A stretch of 64,000 nt of DNA from Clostridiales bacterium (GCA_020859985.1 JAJBVD010000034.1:124001-188000); one strand, 5' to 3'. Positions 18,225 to 27,205 are shown, counted from the stretch's first letter. Translations and numbers: made by a program. Notes: generated from the sequence alone by a model not told the origin.

Positions 18225-18818
18225 ATGCTGTTTGTATTTGTAAATGATTGTGGTATACAGATTTTCGAAGATACGCTTAGTGCAAGTGAAGAAATAACTG
18301 CCTTGCGTTTAAAACTGCATAATCAAGAAGAAAAAAACCGGGAATTAGAGCAGGAAGTATCACGTCTTAGAGAATTCCGGACAGAAAGCCAGACACTTAA
18401 AAATCAAAACGAAACCTTTCAGGAAGAGATTGACAATTGCCATAAAGAGCTACAGGCATAAAGGGAACATGTGTACTCCCTTGCTGAAGAAAGTACTCCC
18501 ATCACAGAGAATCTGACAGAAATGGAAAGTTATTTGAAAAGGAAAAAGATTGTAATCATAGGGGGGCATGACAACTGGACAAACAAATTAAAAGTAAAGT
18601 TCCCGGAATGGAAATACATAAGTACAGAAATTTCTTCTGTGATTGATGCATGTGTACTTATTGGTTCGGATTATATCTATTTTTTCACCGACCATATCGC
18701 TCATAAAACTTACAAAAACTATATACGCTTAATGAGAGAACAGCATTTAAAATTTGGATATATTCATAGCGTGAATATAGATTCAAATATCAGACAGATT
18801 TATAATGAGATTTCATAA
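18225..18818 (+). pseudogene. DUF2325-type protein interrupted by one in-frame stop
   Basis: One continuous frame broken only by TAA at 18459-18461. The first part (78 residues) is a coiled coil (heptads from residue 20). The second carries the DUF2325 domain: KIVIIGGHDNW near its start, then VLIGSDYIYFFTDHIAH and KFGYIHSVN. Translation across the stop continues the coiled coil smoothly (REHVYSLAEES), so a single nonsense change broke an intact gene. Each half could still be made separately (an ATG at 18471 restarts). DUF2325 proteins are frequent mobile-element cargo of unknown role. Confidence 0.7.
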
Positions 18819-18964
18819 GTAATTATAGAAGGAATTCCGTTTTATACCACTTAAGATTGTATCTTTATTGTGTCAGCCTGTAAAATACCCCGGTGTAATA
18901 CATCGGGGTACTTACTTTACATATAAATTTAAAGAATATTGCTATCCGAATATCATTCAAGCTG

Positions 18965-19168
18965 TTAGTTGCCTGCAGTGTCGTGCCAAGCATCTGGATT
19001 GCAGCGATGCCCGTAAGTGCGCATACAACCATGTCCTTTCCATACTGACTTTTCACGAATTCCAGAAGAAGATGACAGTAAATAGTTTTCCAGTTCCTGC
19101 CTTTCCTGTTCTTTTATCAGAAGGTCAAGCGCCTTACGCTTCTCTTCATTCAGCGAGTCACGATTCAT
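18965..19168 (-). pseudogene. Unrecognised gene fragment
   Basis: A short charged frame starting DSLNEEKRKALDLLIKEQ; the first 35 residues look like real coding sequence (amphipathic helix), then the quality drops and a shifted frame continues. I do not recognise the family. Its 5' end abuts, on the other strand, the first homologous base of the next fragment, so both look truncated at one junction. Confidence 0.35.
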
Positions 19169-19444
19169 GGTGCAGGCGGCTATCGAGCCCAGTGCGGTCT
19201 GGTCGAGGAAGTCCTGATGTTCATTGGGCTCTATTTTTCCGCATCTTACATGGATGAGAAAGAAATCGTAAAAATCTGCTATCGTTTCGCAGAAACATTC
19301 GAGCAGGAATTTGGTTCTCTCCGCTGCCGTGAATTAAGGCCTTGCGGGTTTTCGGAAGATGATCCGCCCCACCTTTGTGAAACTTTAACATGCCAGGCCA
19401 TCGAATTTTCCTACCTTTTTATCCGGAACATTGCGCTGTCATAA
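19169..19444 (+). pseudogene. C_GCAxxG_C_C family protein, 3' fragment
   Basis: The translated region GAGGYRAQCGLVEEVLMFIG, then a segment ending FEQEFGSLRCREL, matches the second half of the redox-active C_GCAxxG_C_C proteins, which have a GxxxGxxCG block and a later CREL motif. The N-terminal half with the first cysteines is missing, and the family glycines and cysteines are partly lost. No plausible start exists before 19217. Confidence 0.5.
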
Positions 19445-19487
19445 AATTTAAAAGACATAGGGCCATCATTCCAAATAATCTCGTCAC

Positions 19488-19652
19488 CTACTCCAATTCC
19501 TTATTCTGGCACTTCTGAGCCATCCTTTTATGCTCATCTGCAACATAATATGTTTTCGCAGGCATTCCTTTACATTCTTCCAATGACACCGTTCCGCTCT
19601 CGATTTCAATAGCTTCGAGCAGGTCTTTTTTCAAGTCTTCAAAAAAACTCAT
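19488..19652 (-). CDS. Small mobile-element protein (54 residues)
   Basis: A short acidic protein beginning MSFFEDLKKDLLEAIEIE, with a later CKGMPAKTYYV, then a basic end. A weak GAGGGG site precedes the ATG. The regular codon pattern and the helix-friendly start resemble small conserved proteins encoded beside regulators in clostridial integrative elements. Function unknown. Confidence 0.5.
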   Translation of the reverse strand: MSFFEDLKKDLLEAIEIESGTVSLEECKGMPAKTYYVADEHKRMAQKCQNKELE

Positions 19653-19859
19653 ATATATACGTATCCCCTCAACTACAAGCGTGTCTTGCAGACTTCCCCA
19701 TAGATCTGTTTTATATTATTTTCGATATTAGTGCTGTGGATATATCCAAAAGGCAGATCCCGTTCCCGCAGAGCCTTTGAAATACGTCAAACAGATTCTG
19801 TTCGCCAGATGCTCCGTAACAAGGCTCCACAACACCAGCAAATCTCTCAGTTCAACTTT

Positions 19860-20099
19860 TCAGGAGAGAAATTCCGGCGGTAGCAATTCTTTCAACGTCT
19901 GCGGCTCATCCTCCATATGTACATTCAGCAGCAGGGAAAGCATATACAAATGGTTGATGGACGGCAGGATTTCCCCTCGGTACCACCTGTAGATTGGCTG
20001 AGGATACGCCAACTGCAGGCAGTGCTGAATCCTGCGTACGGAAAGCCCGGCCTTCTGGGCCATCTCTTTGATACGTTGACCTGTGGCATGCCAATCGTA
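19860..20099 (-). pseudogene. XRE-type HTH regulator, 5'-truncated
   Basis: From about 20099 the minus strand reads YDWHATGQRIKEMAQKAGLS, then PQPIYRWYRGEILPSINHLY, a helix-turn-helix of the XRE type common in clostridial elements. The codons upstream are antisense to the ParB-like fragment and give no start, so the 5' end was lost at a junction near 20097. Confidence 0.55.
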
Positions 20100-20501
20100 T
20101 GCTATTACAATGCAGCTGATGACATATATGAGATTGTAGATGGATTTCATCGATACAGTGTCATGCTCCAACACGATGATATTCGTGAACGTGAATCCGG
20201 AATGTTGCCGGTTTCGGTGATTGAAAAGCCCCTCAATGAACGTATGGCATCAACTATCCGACACAACCGAGCACGCGGAAGCCACAGCGTGGATCTGCTG
20301 AGCGATATTGTTTCTGAGTTGCATAAAAATGGATGCTCCGATTCCTGGTTGGAAAAGCATCTTGGCATGGACAAAGATGAAGTTTTGCGGCTGAAACAGA
20401 TTACCGGGTTGGCCGAAGCCTTTAAAGATTACGATTTTTCGATGTCTTGGATACCGGTTAATATAAAGGAAGGACTGGAACAATCTATTCCCGGCAAATG
20501 A
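20097..20501 (+). pseudogene. ParB-like nuclease-domain protein, 5'-truncated
   Basis: From about 20097 the plus strand encodes a ParB/IbrB-like segment: DIYEIVDGFHRYSVM, then an RHNRARGSH block (the ParB box II-like motif) and a recognition helix region MDKDEVLRLKQITGL. The N-terminal part of the nuclease domain, with the usual start, is absent. The frame is open upstream only because it runs antisense through the HTH fragment. It may once have belonged to an IbrAB-type pair. Confidence 0.6.
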
Positions 20502-20589
20502 AATAAAACCCGCCACGTAGGAACAATGGCAAGAAAAATCGAACAATTGTAGGAAGTGTGTATCCGTTTAAAAAGGAGGATTATCTGCA

Positions 20590-21060
20590 ATGAATAAAAT
20601 TATCTTGATGGGACGCTTAACAAAGGATCCGGAGGTACGCTGCGTGCAAAAAGAAAACTTAATTAAATATGCAAGATATACACTTGCAGTCAAACGTATG
20701 TGGTGGATAGATGGGGAGCCGAGCGTAGACTATATACACTGTGTTTGTTTTGACAAAAGTGCAGAATTTGCTGAAAAGTATCTGCATAAGGGTACGAAGA
20801 TTACAATATCCGGTCATATCCAAACGGGCTGTTATACAAACCGTAACAATCAGACTGTCTATACGGCCGATGTCGTTGTAGAGGAGCAGGAATTTGCTGA
20901 GCCGAAACCTGACAACCCTGCACAGACTACTTCGCAGCCACTTACAGCAGTACCACAGCAGGTTGGTTATATCCCAGCTCCAAAACTTATTCACCCAAAC
21001 AGTAACACCCCGGAACATTTTATAAATTTGAATCACGCCGAAACAGAAACGAAAGAATAA
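20590..21060 (+). CDS. ssb: Single-stranded DNA-binding protein
   Basis: A 156-residue SSB with an OB fold: MNKIILMGRLTKDPEVR at the start, VDYIHCVCFDKSAEFAEKYL, and GTKITISGHIQTGCYTN. A Gln/Pro-rich tail follows, but the usual acidic DDDIPF tip is missing; it ends in NHAETETKE. AAAAAGGAGG precedes the start. An element-encoded SSB suggests a replicative or transfer stage for the integrated element. Confidence 0.92.
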   Translation: MNKIILMGRLTKDPEVRCVQKENLIKYARYTLAVKRMWWIDGEPSVDYIHCVCFDKSAEFAEKYLHKGTKITISGHIQTGCYTNRNNQTVYTADVVVEEQEFAEPKPDNPAQTTSQPLTAVPQQVGYIPAPKLIHPNSNTPEHFINLNHAETETKE

Positions 21061-21097
21061 TATAGTGCAATTTCTTTTAATTTTGTATATATAATAA

Positions 21098-21125
21098 AGC
21101 AGGGCGGTCAAACCGCCCTGTTAAG
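21098..21125 (+). terminator. Hairpin terminator after ssb
   Basis: A perfect 9-pair stem CAGGGCGGT/ACCGCCCTG with a 3-base loop, 40 bases after the ssb stop. The trailing T-tract is poor (ttaagtagt), so it may be rho-assisted or act from the other strand. Confidence 0.6.
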
Positions 21126-21273
21126 TAGTACAGCAATATCATATTTTAATGTACAGTTGGAAGTTTCCGTCATCTTCTATCATTAGTCTTTATGACAATT
21201 TCGCGAAAAGCACAGAACGTTTTTGCTACTTTATCTTTCCCACTGCCGATGGATTCAAGACTTTCACCCGTTA

Positions 21274-21330
21274 GAACGTGCGCCCACTGGGCGCACATTT
21301 ATATGCCGGGCGATTATTTATTGTCCGGCA
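21274..21330. other. Two adjacent hairpins
   Basis: GTGCGCCCA/TGGGCGCAC-type and ATGCCGG/CCGGCAT stems stand next to each other at the 3' side of the AlbA_2 gene. They may be a convergent terminator pair. Confidence 0.4.
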
Positions 21331-21373
21331 TTTTCGCATTAAATAAAGGAAGACAAAAGCTTTGGTCAGCTTT

Positions 21374-22783
21374 TTATAATACTCTCCACCAACCATTTTT
21401 ATTAGAACCAATTCTGTCTATTATTTTATTTTTCCGTAAAAATGAAACATTCTTTTCTATTGTCTTATAGCTAAGCTCTGTCAGGGATGCCAACTGTGCT
21501 AAAGTAATATTGGGATTATTTCGCATTTCTTCAACAATCCGCTGTCTCGTTGCATTTAATCTGATTTCCGTTTTATCCCCTACTTTATCCCCTACTTTAT
21601 CCCCTACTTTATCCCCCTCGTCTTTCGAGAAGAATGTAAAAGGAATTGTCACTACAATCGAGTTTTCTCTGAATTCATAGGCTTTTTCTCCATACGCTCT
21701 GGTAATCAGCGGAACTCCTCGCCCAGATCGTTCACTGATATGCAGTTGGAGGAAAATATCAGATAGTTTTTGATTTACAGGAATGGATTCCCCTTTAAAA
21801 AAACCTTCTTTTGTCTGTTTTGGAGGGATCGTTCCTCTGGACAATATCTCGATTCGGTCACTGTAAACCGTAATCATAGGGGCATTTCCATCTATCCATA
21901 AATTATGGACAAAAGCATTCACAAGTGCCTCATGAAACGCCTCCTTATCGAAAAGCATGATTTCCTTACGCTCCGAAAAACGATAGCGTTCATCTGCCTG
22001 TGGGACATTCAGGACATCGCCATAATCAAGGACCTTATCCAGTGATACAAGAAGACAGTCATTCCCGAATTCCCTCACGGAATATAATGTTGACGCTTTA
22101 TCTGATCCGTTAAAAAGAGAGACCCGGATCGGTATACGGCTGTTATCAGACAGCAGCTGTGCCATCAGGTTATACTTCCCGTCTTTCGTCCGCAAACCGA
22201 GATTTTTTTCAAAGGTAACCGGGTTCAAACTGATTCCTCTTCCTTCATAATAAAGGAACAGCTTGCGAAAAGTCAGTTCCTGATCATCTGCCTCCATCCC
22301 TTCTATAGTTGGAAACCCATTACGCAAAATATCAAACAGCTTTGATTCACGTTCCGGATATTTATTCAGGTTGACCTTGCTGGAGCCGATACGAAAATAA
22401 CGATTTCCGTTAAATGCTGTCGGTACCTGATTCGCTGCAGGTATGGCAAGCACAACAACTCTTTTCCCGTCAAGCTGGATTTCATGGAATTCAAATGCGA
22501 TATCCGGGACAATCTGCCTTGCCAGATAATGTTCCAACGGTTCATTCTTAACATCCCGGTGATAGTTCAGCGTAGTACCAACTATCTCATGTGTATCATT
22601 TGTTACTCCCCAGACCAGATAGGCCTGATCTTTTCCAAGCATGGCCGCAGTATTAGAAAGCGAAGAAATATACTCCCCCACTCCCGCCGGATCATACCAG
22701 TTCTCTTTAAATTCAAACCATTCTTCTTCGTTTGGGAGTGCAATCAAATCTCCCACAGTCTTTATCAAATTGGCCTGCTTCAT
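21374..22783 (-). CDS. Schlafen/AlbA_2-domain putative ATP-binding protein
   Basis: A 469-residue protein with an N-terminal AlbA_2 (Schlafen-like) domain (EEEWFEFKENWYDP, YLVWGVTNDTHEIVG, RYFRIGSSK), a central ATPase-like HATPase region (EALVNAFVHNLW, GRGVPLITRAYGE), and a C-terminal winged helix (ITLAQLASLTELSYKTIEKN). Between the last two lies the repeat GDKVGDKVGDKVGDK, made by 12-bp tandem repeats. Such proteins are called transcriptional regulators or RecG-like in databases, and some are defence-linked; the role here is unknown. The ATG at 22783 is preferred over a TTG at 22822 that lies on a TATAAT box. Confidence 0.85.
   Translation of the reverse strand: MKQANLIKTVGDLIALPNEEEWFEFKENWYDPAGVGEYISSLSNTAAMLGKDQAYLVWGVTNDTHEIVGTTLNYHRDVKNEPLEHYLARQIVPDIAFEFHEIQLDGKRVVVLAIPAANQVPTAFNGNRYFRIGSSKVNLNKYPERESKLFDILRNGFPTIEGMEADDQELTFRKLFLYYEGRGISLNPVTFEKNLGLRTKDGKYNLMAQLLSDNSRIPIRVSLFNGSDKASTLYSVREFGNDCLLVSLDKVLDYGDVLNVPQADERYRFSERKEIMLFDKEAFHEALVNAFVHNLWIDGNAPMITVYSDRIEILSRGTIPPKQTKEGFFKGESIPVNQKLSDIFLQLHISERSGRGVPLITRAYGEKAYEFRENSIVVTIPFTFFSKDEGDKVGDKVGDKVGDKTEIRLNATRQRIVEEMRNNPNITLAQLASLTELSYKTIEKNVSFLRKNKIIDRIGSNKNGWWRVL
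21572..21616. repeat. 12-bp tandem repeat inside the AlbA_2 gene
   Basis: About 3.7 copies of tttatcccctac. Each encodes GDKV in frame, so copy-number change lengthens a linker without breaking the gene. Confidence 0.9.
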
Positions 22784-23029
22784 TTCTATTCGCGTTCTCC
22801 CATCCAACAGCCAAAAACTCAAGATATGATAAAATTATAGTCATAGCATCCGGCTCTGTCAATAAGGAACCGGTACGGAAAAGTGTCCTCTTTTTACCAT
22901 TTTTTACACGGATTCGGATAAACTCAGATAAATTGCTATGGTGTTAAGAATCCTTTATTTTAGCGGTTTCCGGAGATTTGACAGATGTTGATAAACCATG
23001 ATAAAACCCGAAAATATCCCGGTTATACC

Positions 23030-23212
23030 GTGAAAAATATGGCAGAAGGCAAACCTCTGAGACTGATTCTGTTTTTCGCCCTGCCGCTCATGTTGAGAAA
23101 TGCGTTTCAGCAGTTCTATACGCTTGTGGACACCATGGTAGTGTGACAGGCGTTAGGGGTAACCGCGCTTGCTGCTCTTGGCGCAGCTGACTGGCCAAGC
23201 TGGAGGATGCTC
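23030..23212 (+). pseudogene. MATE-family efflux transporter, N-terminal remnant
   Basis: About 60 codons resembling the start of a MATE transporter: MAEGKPLRLILFFALPLM, then FYTLVDTMVV, stop, QALGVTALAALGAADW. A glycine codon has become TGA at 23144-23146, and the rest of the gene (about 400 residues) is missing. Confidence 0.75.
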
Positions 23213-23291
23213 GGTATTATTCCATTTCATCCTTCTCTAAAATAAAAGCCAAACATATTAATAAATACATTGTACGGCCAATCAGGTTAAT

Positions 23292-23319
23292 GCAAAAATT
23301 CAGCAAAAATTCAGCAAAA
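23292..23319. repeat. Direct repeats near attR (possible integrase arm sites)
   Basis: Tandem AAAATTCAGC units matching those at 16431-16466, about 125 bases inside attR. Confidence 0.45.
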
Positions 23320-23444
23320 CCTGCTGCTGAACAATCGTTGAAAAACACTGATGTTTGGTGAGGAAAAGCCTCGGAAGCCGCTTATTTACTGCCTTTTTAC
23401 GCATTTCAGGATATTCTCAGGTAAGTAAAAAAAAGCTGCCAAAA

Positions 23445-23491
23445 TGCGTTCGGGACGCAGAGGTCGCCGGTTCAAATCCTGTCGCATCGAC
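23445..23491 (+). repeat. attR core: tRNA-Pro 3' remnant 1
   Basis: 47 bases identical to 16285-16331 except one base in the T stem. The 5' half of the tRNA is absent, so it cannot be a tRNA. It marks the right end of the 7.2-kb integrase-bearing element. Confidence 0.85.
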
Positions 23492-23501
23492 TCCTTGGCA
23501 G

Positions 23502-23550
23502 GTTGCTGCGTGCCAGTGGCACGCGTTTAGCAACGACCGAAGCGGAGCGG
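23502..23550 (+). repeat. Structured palindromic repeat, copy 1
   Basis: Outer stem GTTGCT/AGCAAC, inner stem GCGTGCC/GGCACGC with loop AGT, bulge GTTT, then tail GACCGAAGCGGAGCGG. It sits directly after the tRNA remnant, separating it from its terminator hairpin. Other copies are at 27545 and 27636. Confidence 0.8.
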
Positions 23551-23633
23551 AGAACGCCGGAAATTCTTTAAAACAAAGGGTTTCCGGTATTTTTTTGCCA
23601 TTTTTTCAAGCATGTAAGAATGCAGAATGTGAG

Positions 23634-23682
23634 GGAAAAGGGCTGCAGAGATAATGATGTTTGTATCCAGCATGATTTTCAT
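23634..23682 (-). pseudogene. PIN-domain (VapC-like) toxin, truncated
   Basis: The ATG at 23682 overlaps the antitoxin stop (ATGA) and begins MKIMLDTNIIISAALFP, the first strand and first acidic residue of a PIN-domain RNase. Homology stops where the tRNA-linked repeat begins (about 23633), so almost the whole toxin is gone. The remaining frame runs into repeat sequence and ends after 51 codons. Confidence 0.65.
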
Positions 23683-23951
23683 TCTTCATTTTCCTCACGC
23701 CTGGAAGCGGTAATCCATGCAGCCACATCCTCTTCGGAAAGAAACCCCGCTTTTTCTGCTTCCCCTTTCATCTGCTGCTGAAGCTTTTTCATCGCATAAA
23801 CAGCAGAATTGACGACTCTTACAGAACCATCTTCGACAATAAAGGTTACGCGATCACCGGTACTAACCCCAAGAGCAGAGCGAATGTTTTTGGGGATGGT
23901 CACCTGTCCTTTGGACATTACCCTTGCATCATTTACCAATGTTTCAGCCAT
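23679..23951 (-). CDS. AbrB/MazE-family antitoxin (SpoVT-AbrB domain)
   Basis: A 90-residue DNA-binding antitoxin with a swapped-hairpin AbrB domain: ARVMSKGQVTIPKNIRSALG, then GDRVTFIVEDGSVRVV, and a helical toxin-binding tail (KLQQQMKGEAEKAGF). The start at 23951 has GGAGGT at 6-base spacing. It probably binds its own promoter. Its toxin partner, overlapping by 4 bases, is decapitated, so this is an orphan antitoxin that could still neutralise related toxins. Confidence 0.85.
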   Translation of the reverse strand: MAETLVNDARVMSKGQVTIPKNIRSALGVSTGDRVTFIVEDGSVRVVNSAVYAMKKLQQQMKGEAEKAGFLSEEDVAAWITASRREENEE

Positions 23952-24131
23952 AATAATACCTCCAAATTTTGGAAAAGTAGGGAAGTAGGAATTTCCTACT
24001 TGCATTATAACCATTTATGTGCAAAATAGCAAGGTAAAATATATAACGAATCTCAATTTTTCTATTCATTCAAATCCCTGCCAGAGTTACTTACATAGAT
24101 ATACATCGTTTGGCTTTTCACGTCACTGGAT

Positions 24132-25022
24132 TTATGATAACTTTCGATATTTCCCAGGCGTACTATTATATTTTAGCCGAAACATTTTTATGAAATAGCT
24201 GACATCGTTAAAGCCACAGTCCAGCGCAATGTTTTTTGCAGGTTTGTTTGTGGATCGAAGCAGCGCTGCTGCTTTTTTCAGCCGGATTTCCATGACATAC
24301 TGCATGGGCGTGGTGTTCAGCATTTCATGGAAACAGCGCAGACACGTGCTGTTACTGATAGAAACGCTTTTTGCGATTTGTTCTACTGTAAGATCCTCCA
24401 TATAATGAAATTCAACAAACTCCATCATGGAACGAATCTGGTTGACTTTTGCCAGCTCCTGTTCTGAGAGATTGGATTTTGAGAAATCTGTATTCTGCAG
24501 GATACTGCGGATTGTTCTGGATAAGTAGAAACGGGCAAGGTTTTCAAAATCATCCTGTTCTTCGGCGATGGCTTCCCAGACAATCTGAAAAGATCGAAGT
24601 ACCTCTTTCTGCCAGGGGATGTCTTTCTTCAAAAGAAGAAATCGCGTTGCAGCATTGGAATAGAATGGTTGCACCAGAGTTTGCCAGAATACACTGTCCA
24701 CACTGCCTCCGATGAGCCGGGGATGAAATACGGCAGAGTGGAGCTTTCCGGGAACCTGGGAGTCGTTTTGAATTGCGTGCAGGGCTTTCGCGTTGATGAA
24801 GATGCCGTCTCCGCAGGAGAGCGTTTGCCGGGCATTCTCCAACTCAAAGCGCAGATGCCCTTCCGTGACCAACACGATCTCCCATTCCTCATGCCAGTGC
24901 CAGGGAATTTTTTCCTGACTCAGATCATCAGCGTAACAGGCGATGGGGAATGCCGTATCGCCATGTCTGGAAAGTTCCTGATCGTGCAGATCGGTGACGG
25001 TGTTGCAGATAGAAAGCCCCAT
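24132..25022 (-). CDS. AraC-family transcriptional regulator
   Basis: A 296-residue one-component regulator: an N-terminal cupin sensor (HWHEEWEIVLVTEGHL, CGDGIFINAKALH) and two C-terminal AraC helix-turn-helix motifs (LTVEQIAKSVSISNSTCLRC; KNIALDCGFNDVSYFIKMF, then YNSTPGKYRK). The start has GGAGGT at 7-base spacing. It is divergent from the MFS-phosphatase operon (171-base gap) and probably controls it; the ligand is unknown. Confidence 0.9.
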   Translation of the reverse strand: MGLSICNTVTDLHDQELSRHGDTAFPIACYADDLSQEKIPWHWHEEWEIVLVTEGHLRFELENARQTLSCGDGIFINAKALHAIQNDSQVPGKLHSAVFHPRLIGGSVDSVFWQTLVQPFYSNAATRFLLLKKDIPWQKEVLRSFQIVWEAIAEEQDDFENLARFYLSRTIRSILQNTDFSKSNLSEQELAKVNQIRSMMEFVEFHYMEDLTVEQIAKSVSISNSTCLRCFHEMLNTTPMQYVMEIRLKKAAALLRSTNKPAKNIALDCGFNDVSYFIKMFRLKYNSTPGKYRKLS

Positions 25023-25193
25023 GATAGTTACCTCCGTATAAAAATGTCCGGAACGATTCAGGACGGTATTTCACATTCGCTGCGAAAGGTTGAACTGTTA
25101 TGAATGTTTTGCCATATTTTTATGGATATATTCTTACACATTTATCTCAAATTTGATGATATCATCCTATCACCAAAGGAGGAAGAATGCAAC

Positions 25194-26357
25194 ATGACAC
25201 ACTTACTTTTGATCATTATTTATATTGCTTTTATCAGTCTGGGACTGCCTGATGCGCTGTTGGGCTCCGCATGGCCGTCCATTTATCCCGAATTTTCGGT
25301 TCCGGTCTCCTATGCGGGAATCATTTCCATGATCATTGCTCTGGGAACTGTCATTTCCAGCCTGCAAAGCGACAGGCTGACCATCCGGTTCGGGACCGGA
25401 AAGGTCACGGCGGTCAGCGTAGGTATGACGGCGCTTGCACTGTTTGGCTTCTCTGTTTCCCACTCATTTCCGGCTCTCTGCCTGTGGGCAATTCCCTATG
25501 GTCTGGGAGCCGGCAGCGTGGATGCCAGCCTGAATAATTATGTGGCACTTCATTATAAGAGCAGACATATGAGCTGGCTTCATTGTATGTGGGGAATTGG
25601 CGCCAGCATTGGCCCTTATATTATGGGATTTGTTCTTACAGCAGGTATGCGCTGGAACAGTGGGTACCGCATTATCTCGATTTTGCAGATTGCGTTAACA
25701 GCCGCCCTTGTGCTGAGCCTGCCGTTTTGGAAATCCCCTGAAGGGAAAGATAAAACCGCGCCGTCAGAGGCATCGCGGAAGGCAATGCGTTTTTCGGAGA
25801 TTCTTTCGCTATCCGGCGCGAAAGCAATCATGGTATCTTTTTTCTGCTATTGTGCGATTGAACAGACCGCAGGACTGTGGGCGGCCAGTTACCTGACGCT
25901 GCAAAGGGGCCTTTCGGCAGAGAAAGCTGCCAGCTTTGCCTCCATGTTTTATCTTGGCATCACCATCGGGAGGGCATTCAGCGGATTTTTGACCATGCGG
26001 TGGAACGACCGGCAGATGATTCGGATCGGACAGGGAATCATTGCTTTGGGATGCCTGGTACTGCTGATTCCATTTGCAGGCGGATTTGCACTGGCCGGGT
26101 TCATTTTAATCGGGCTGGGCTGCGCACCTGTTTATCCCTGTATGCTTCACTCTACGCCTGAGCAATTTGGCGCAGAACGTTCGCAGGCAATCATCGGTGT
26201 GGAAATGGCTAGTGCCTATGTAGGAACCTGTCTGATGCCACCGTTATTCGGAGCGATTGCCAGTTCTGTCAGCATCAGCCTTTTGCCGTTGTATCTTTTG
26301 ATTATTTTACTTCTGATGACAGTGATGTTTGAAAAGCTAAATGGAGGACAGAGATGA
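25194..26357 (+). CDS. Major facilitator superfamily transporter
   Basis: A 387-residue MFS permease with about 12 helices. Seen: an N-terminal LGLPDALLGSAWPSIYPEF loop, the cytoplasmic motif SDRLTIRFGTGKV, and the second-half counterpart FLTMRWNDRQMIRIGQ. The family resembles FucP/YcaD-like sugar or drug permeases, but the substrate cannot be named. AAAGGAGG precedes the start. The stop overlaps the next start (ATGA), so it is translationally coupled to the PHP phosphatase. Confidence 0.88.
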   Translation: MTHLLLIIIYIAFISLGLPDALLGSAWPSIYPEFSVPVSYAGIISMIIALGTVISSLQSDRLTIRFGTGKVTAVSVGMTALALFGFSVSHSFPALCLWAIPYGLGAGSVDASLNNYVALHYKSRHMSWLHCMWGIGASIGPYIMGFVLTAGMRWNSGYRIISILQIALTAALVLSLPFWKSPEGKDKTAPSEASRKAMRFSEILSLSGAKAIMVSFFCYCAIEQTAGLWAASYLTLQRGLSAEKAASFASMFYLGITIGRAFSGFLTMRWNDRQMIRIGQGIIALGCLVLLIPFAGGFALAGFILIGLGCAPVYPCMLHSTPEQFGAERSQAIIGVEMASAYVGTCLMPPLFGAIASSVSISLLPLYLLIILLLMTVMFEKLNGGQR

Positions 26358-27205
26358 TGTTTGCAGACTATCATGTGCATTCTGAATTCAGTGATGACTC
26401 GGAATACCGAATGGAAGAGATTGCAGAAGATGCGTTTGAAATGGGAATGAACGAGATCTGCTTTACCGACCATGTGGATTACGGGATTAAACGGGACTGG
26501 GATGCCACGGAAGGAATGATCTATCGTAAAGGAGGCCCCGGAGAACCGGAAAAAATACCTCTTGCTAATGTGGATTATCCCCGTTATGTGAAGAAAATCC
26601 GGAGGCTGCAGGAGCAGTATAAAAACAGACTCACGATTCGTCTGGGGATGGAATTTGGTATGCAGCGGCATACCATCCCGCAATATGAAGCCCTGTTCAG
26701 TCGCTACCCCTTCGATTTTATTATTCTTTCTGTCCATCAGATCGAGGACAAAGAGTTTTGGACAGGCGATTTTCAGCAAGGGCATACTCAGCGTGAGTAT
26801 TATATGAGATATTACTGGGAATTGTTTTCTCTGGTTGAAAATTACCATAACTACAGTGTCTTAGGCCACATGGATTTGATCTCACGCTACGACCCGATTG
26901 GCGATTTTCCGTTTGCCGAAGTGGAACATATGATTGAACAGATTTTAAAAAGGGTCATAGCAGACGGTAAAGGAATCGAAGTCAACACATCTTGTTATCG
27001 GTATGGCCTGGATATGACGCCATGCAGAGAAATCTTAAAAATGTATCATGACCTTGGAGGAGAAATTTTGACGATCGGCAGCGACAGTCATAAAAAGGAA
27101 CATCTTGGAATGTATATACCAGAAACAATGAACGAACTGAAAGGCATGGGATTCAGACAAATTTGTACATTTAAGCATATGAAACCAAAGTTCTATCCGC
27201 TATAA
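26354..27205 (+). CDS. hisK: PHP-domain histidinol-phosphatase-like protein
   Basis: A 283-residue metal-dependent phosphatase of the HisK/HisJ type. Seen metal ligands: DYHVHSEFSDDS at the N-terminus, FTDHVDYG, GMEFGMQ, SVHQIEDKEFW, LGHMDLISRYD and GSDSHKKEHLG, which together make the full PHP set. It is likely a histidinol-phosphatase; with an MFS partner and AraC regulator it may instead act on a transported sugar phosphate. No other his genes are nearby. Confidence 0.8.
   Translation: MMFADYHVHSEFSDDSEYRMEEIAEDAFEMGMNEICFTDHVDYGIKRDWDATEGMIYRKGGPGEPEKIPLANVDYPRYVKKIRRLQEQYKNRLTIRLGMEFGMQRHTIPQYEALFSRYPFDFIILSVHQIEDKEFWTGDFQQGHTQREYYMRYYWELFSLVENYHNYSVLGHMDLISRYDPIGDFPFAEVEHMIEQILKRVIADGKGIEVNTSCYRYGLDMTPCREILKMYHDLGGEILTIGSDSHKKEHLGMYIPETMNELKGMGFRQICTFKHMKPKFYPL

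Noticed and set aside
23355-23654. A 99-residue plus-strand frame
   Set aside because: It runs through the tRNA remnant and the palindromic repeat and has no ribosome-binding site.
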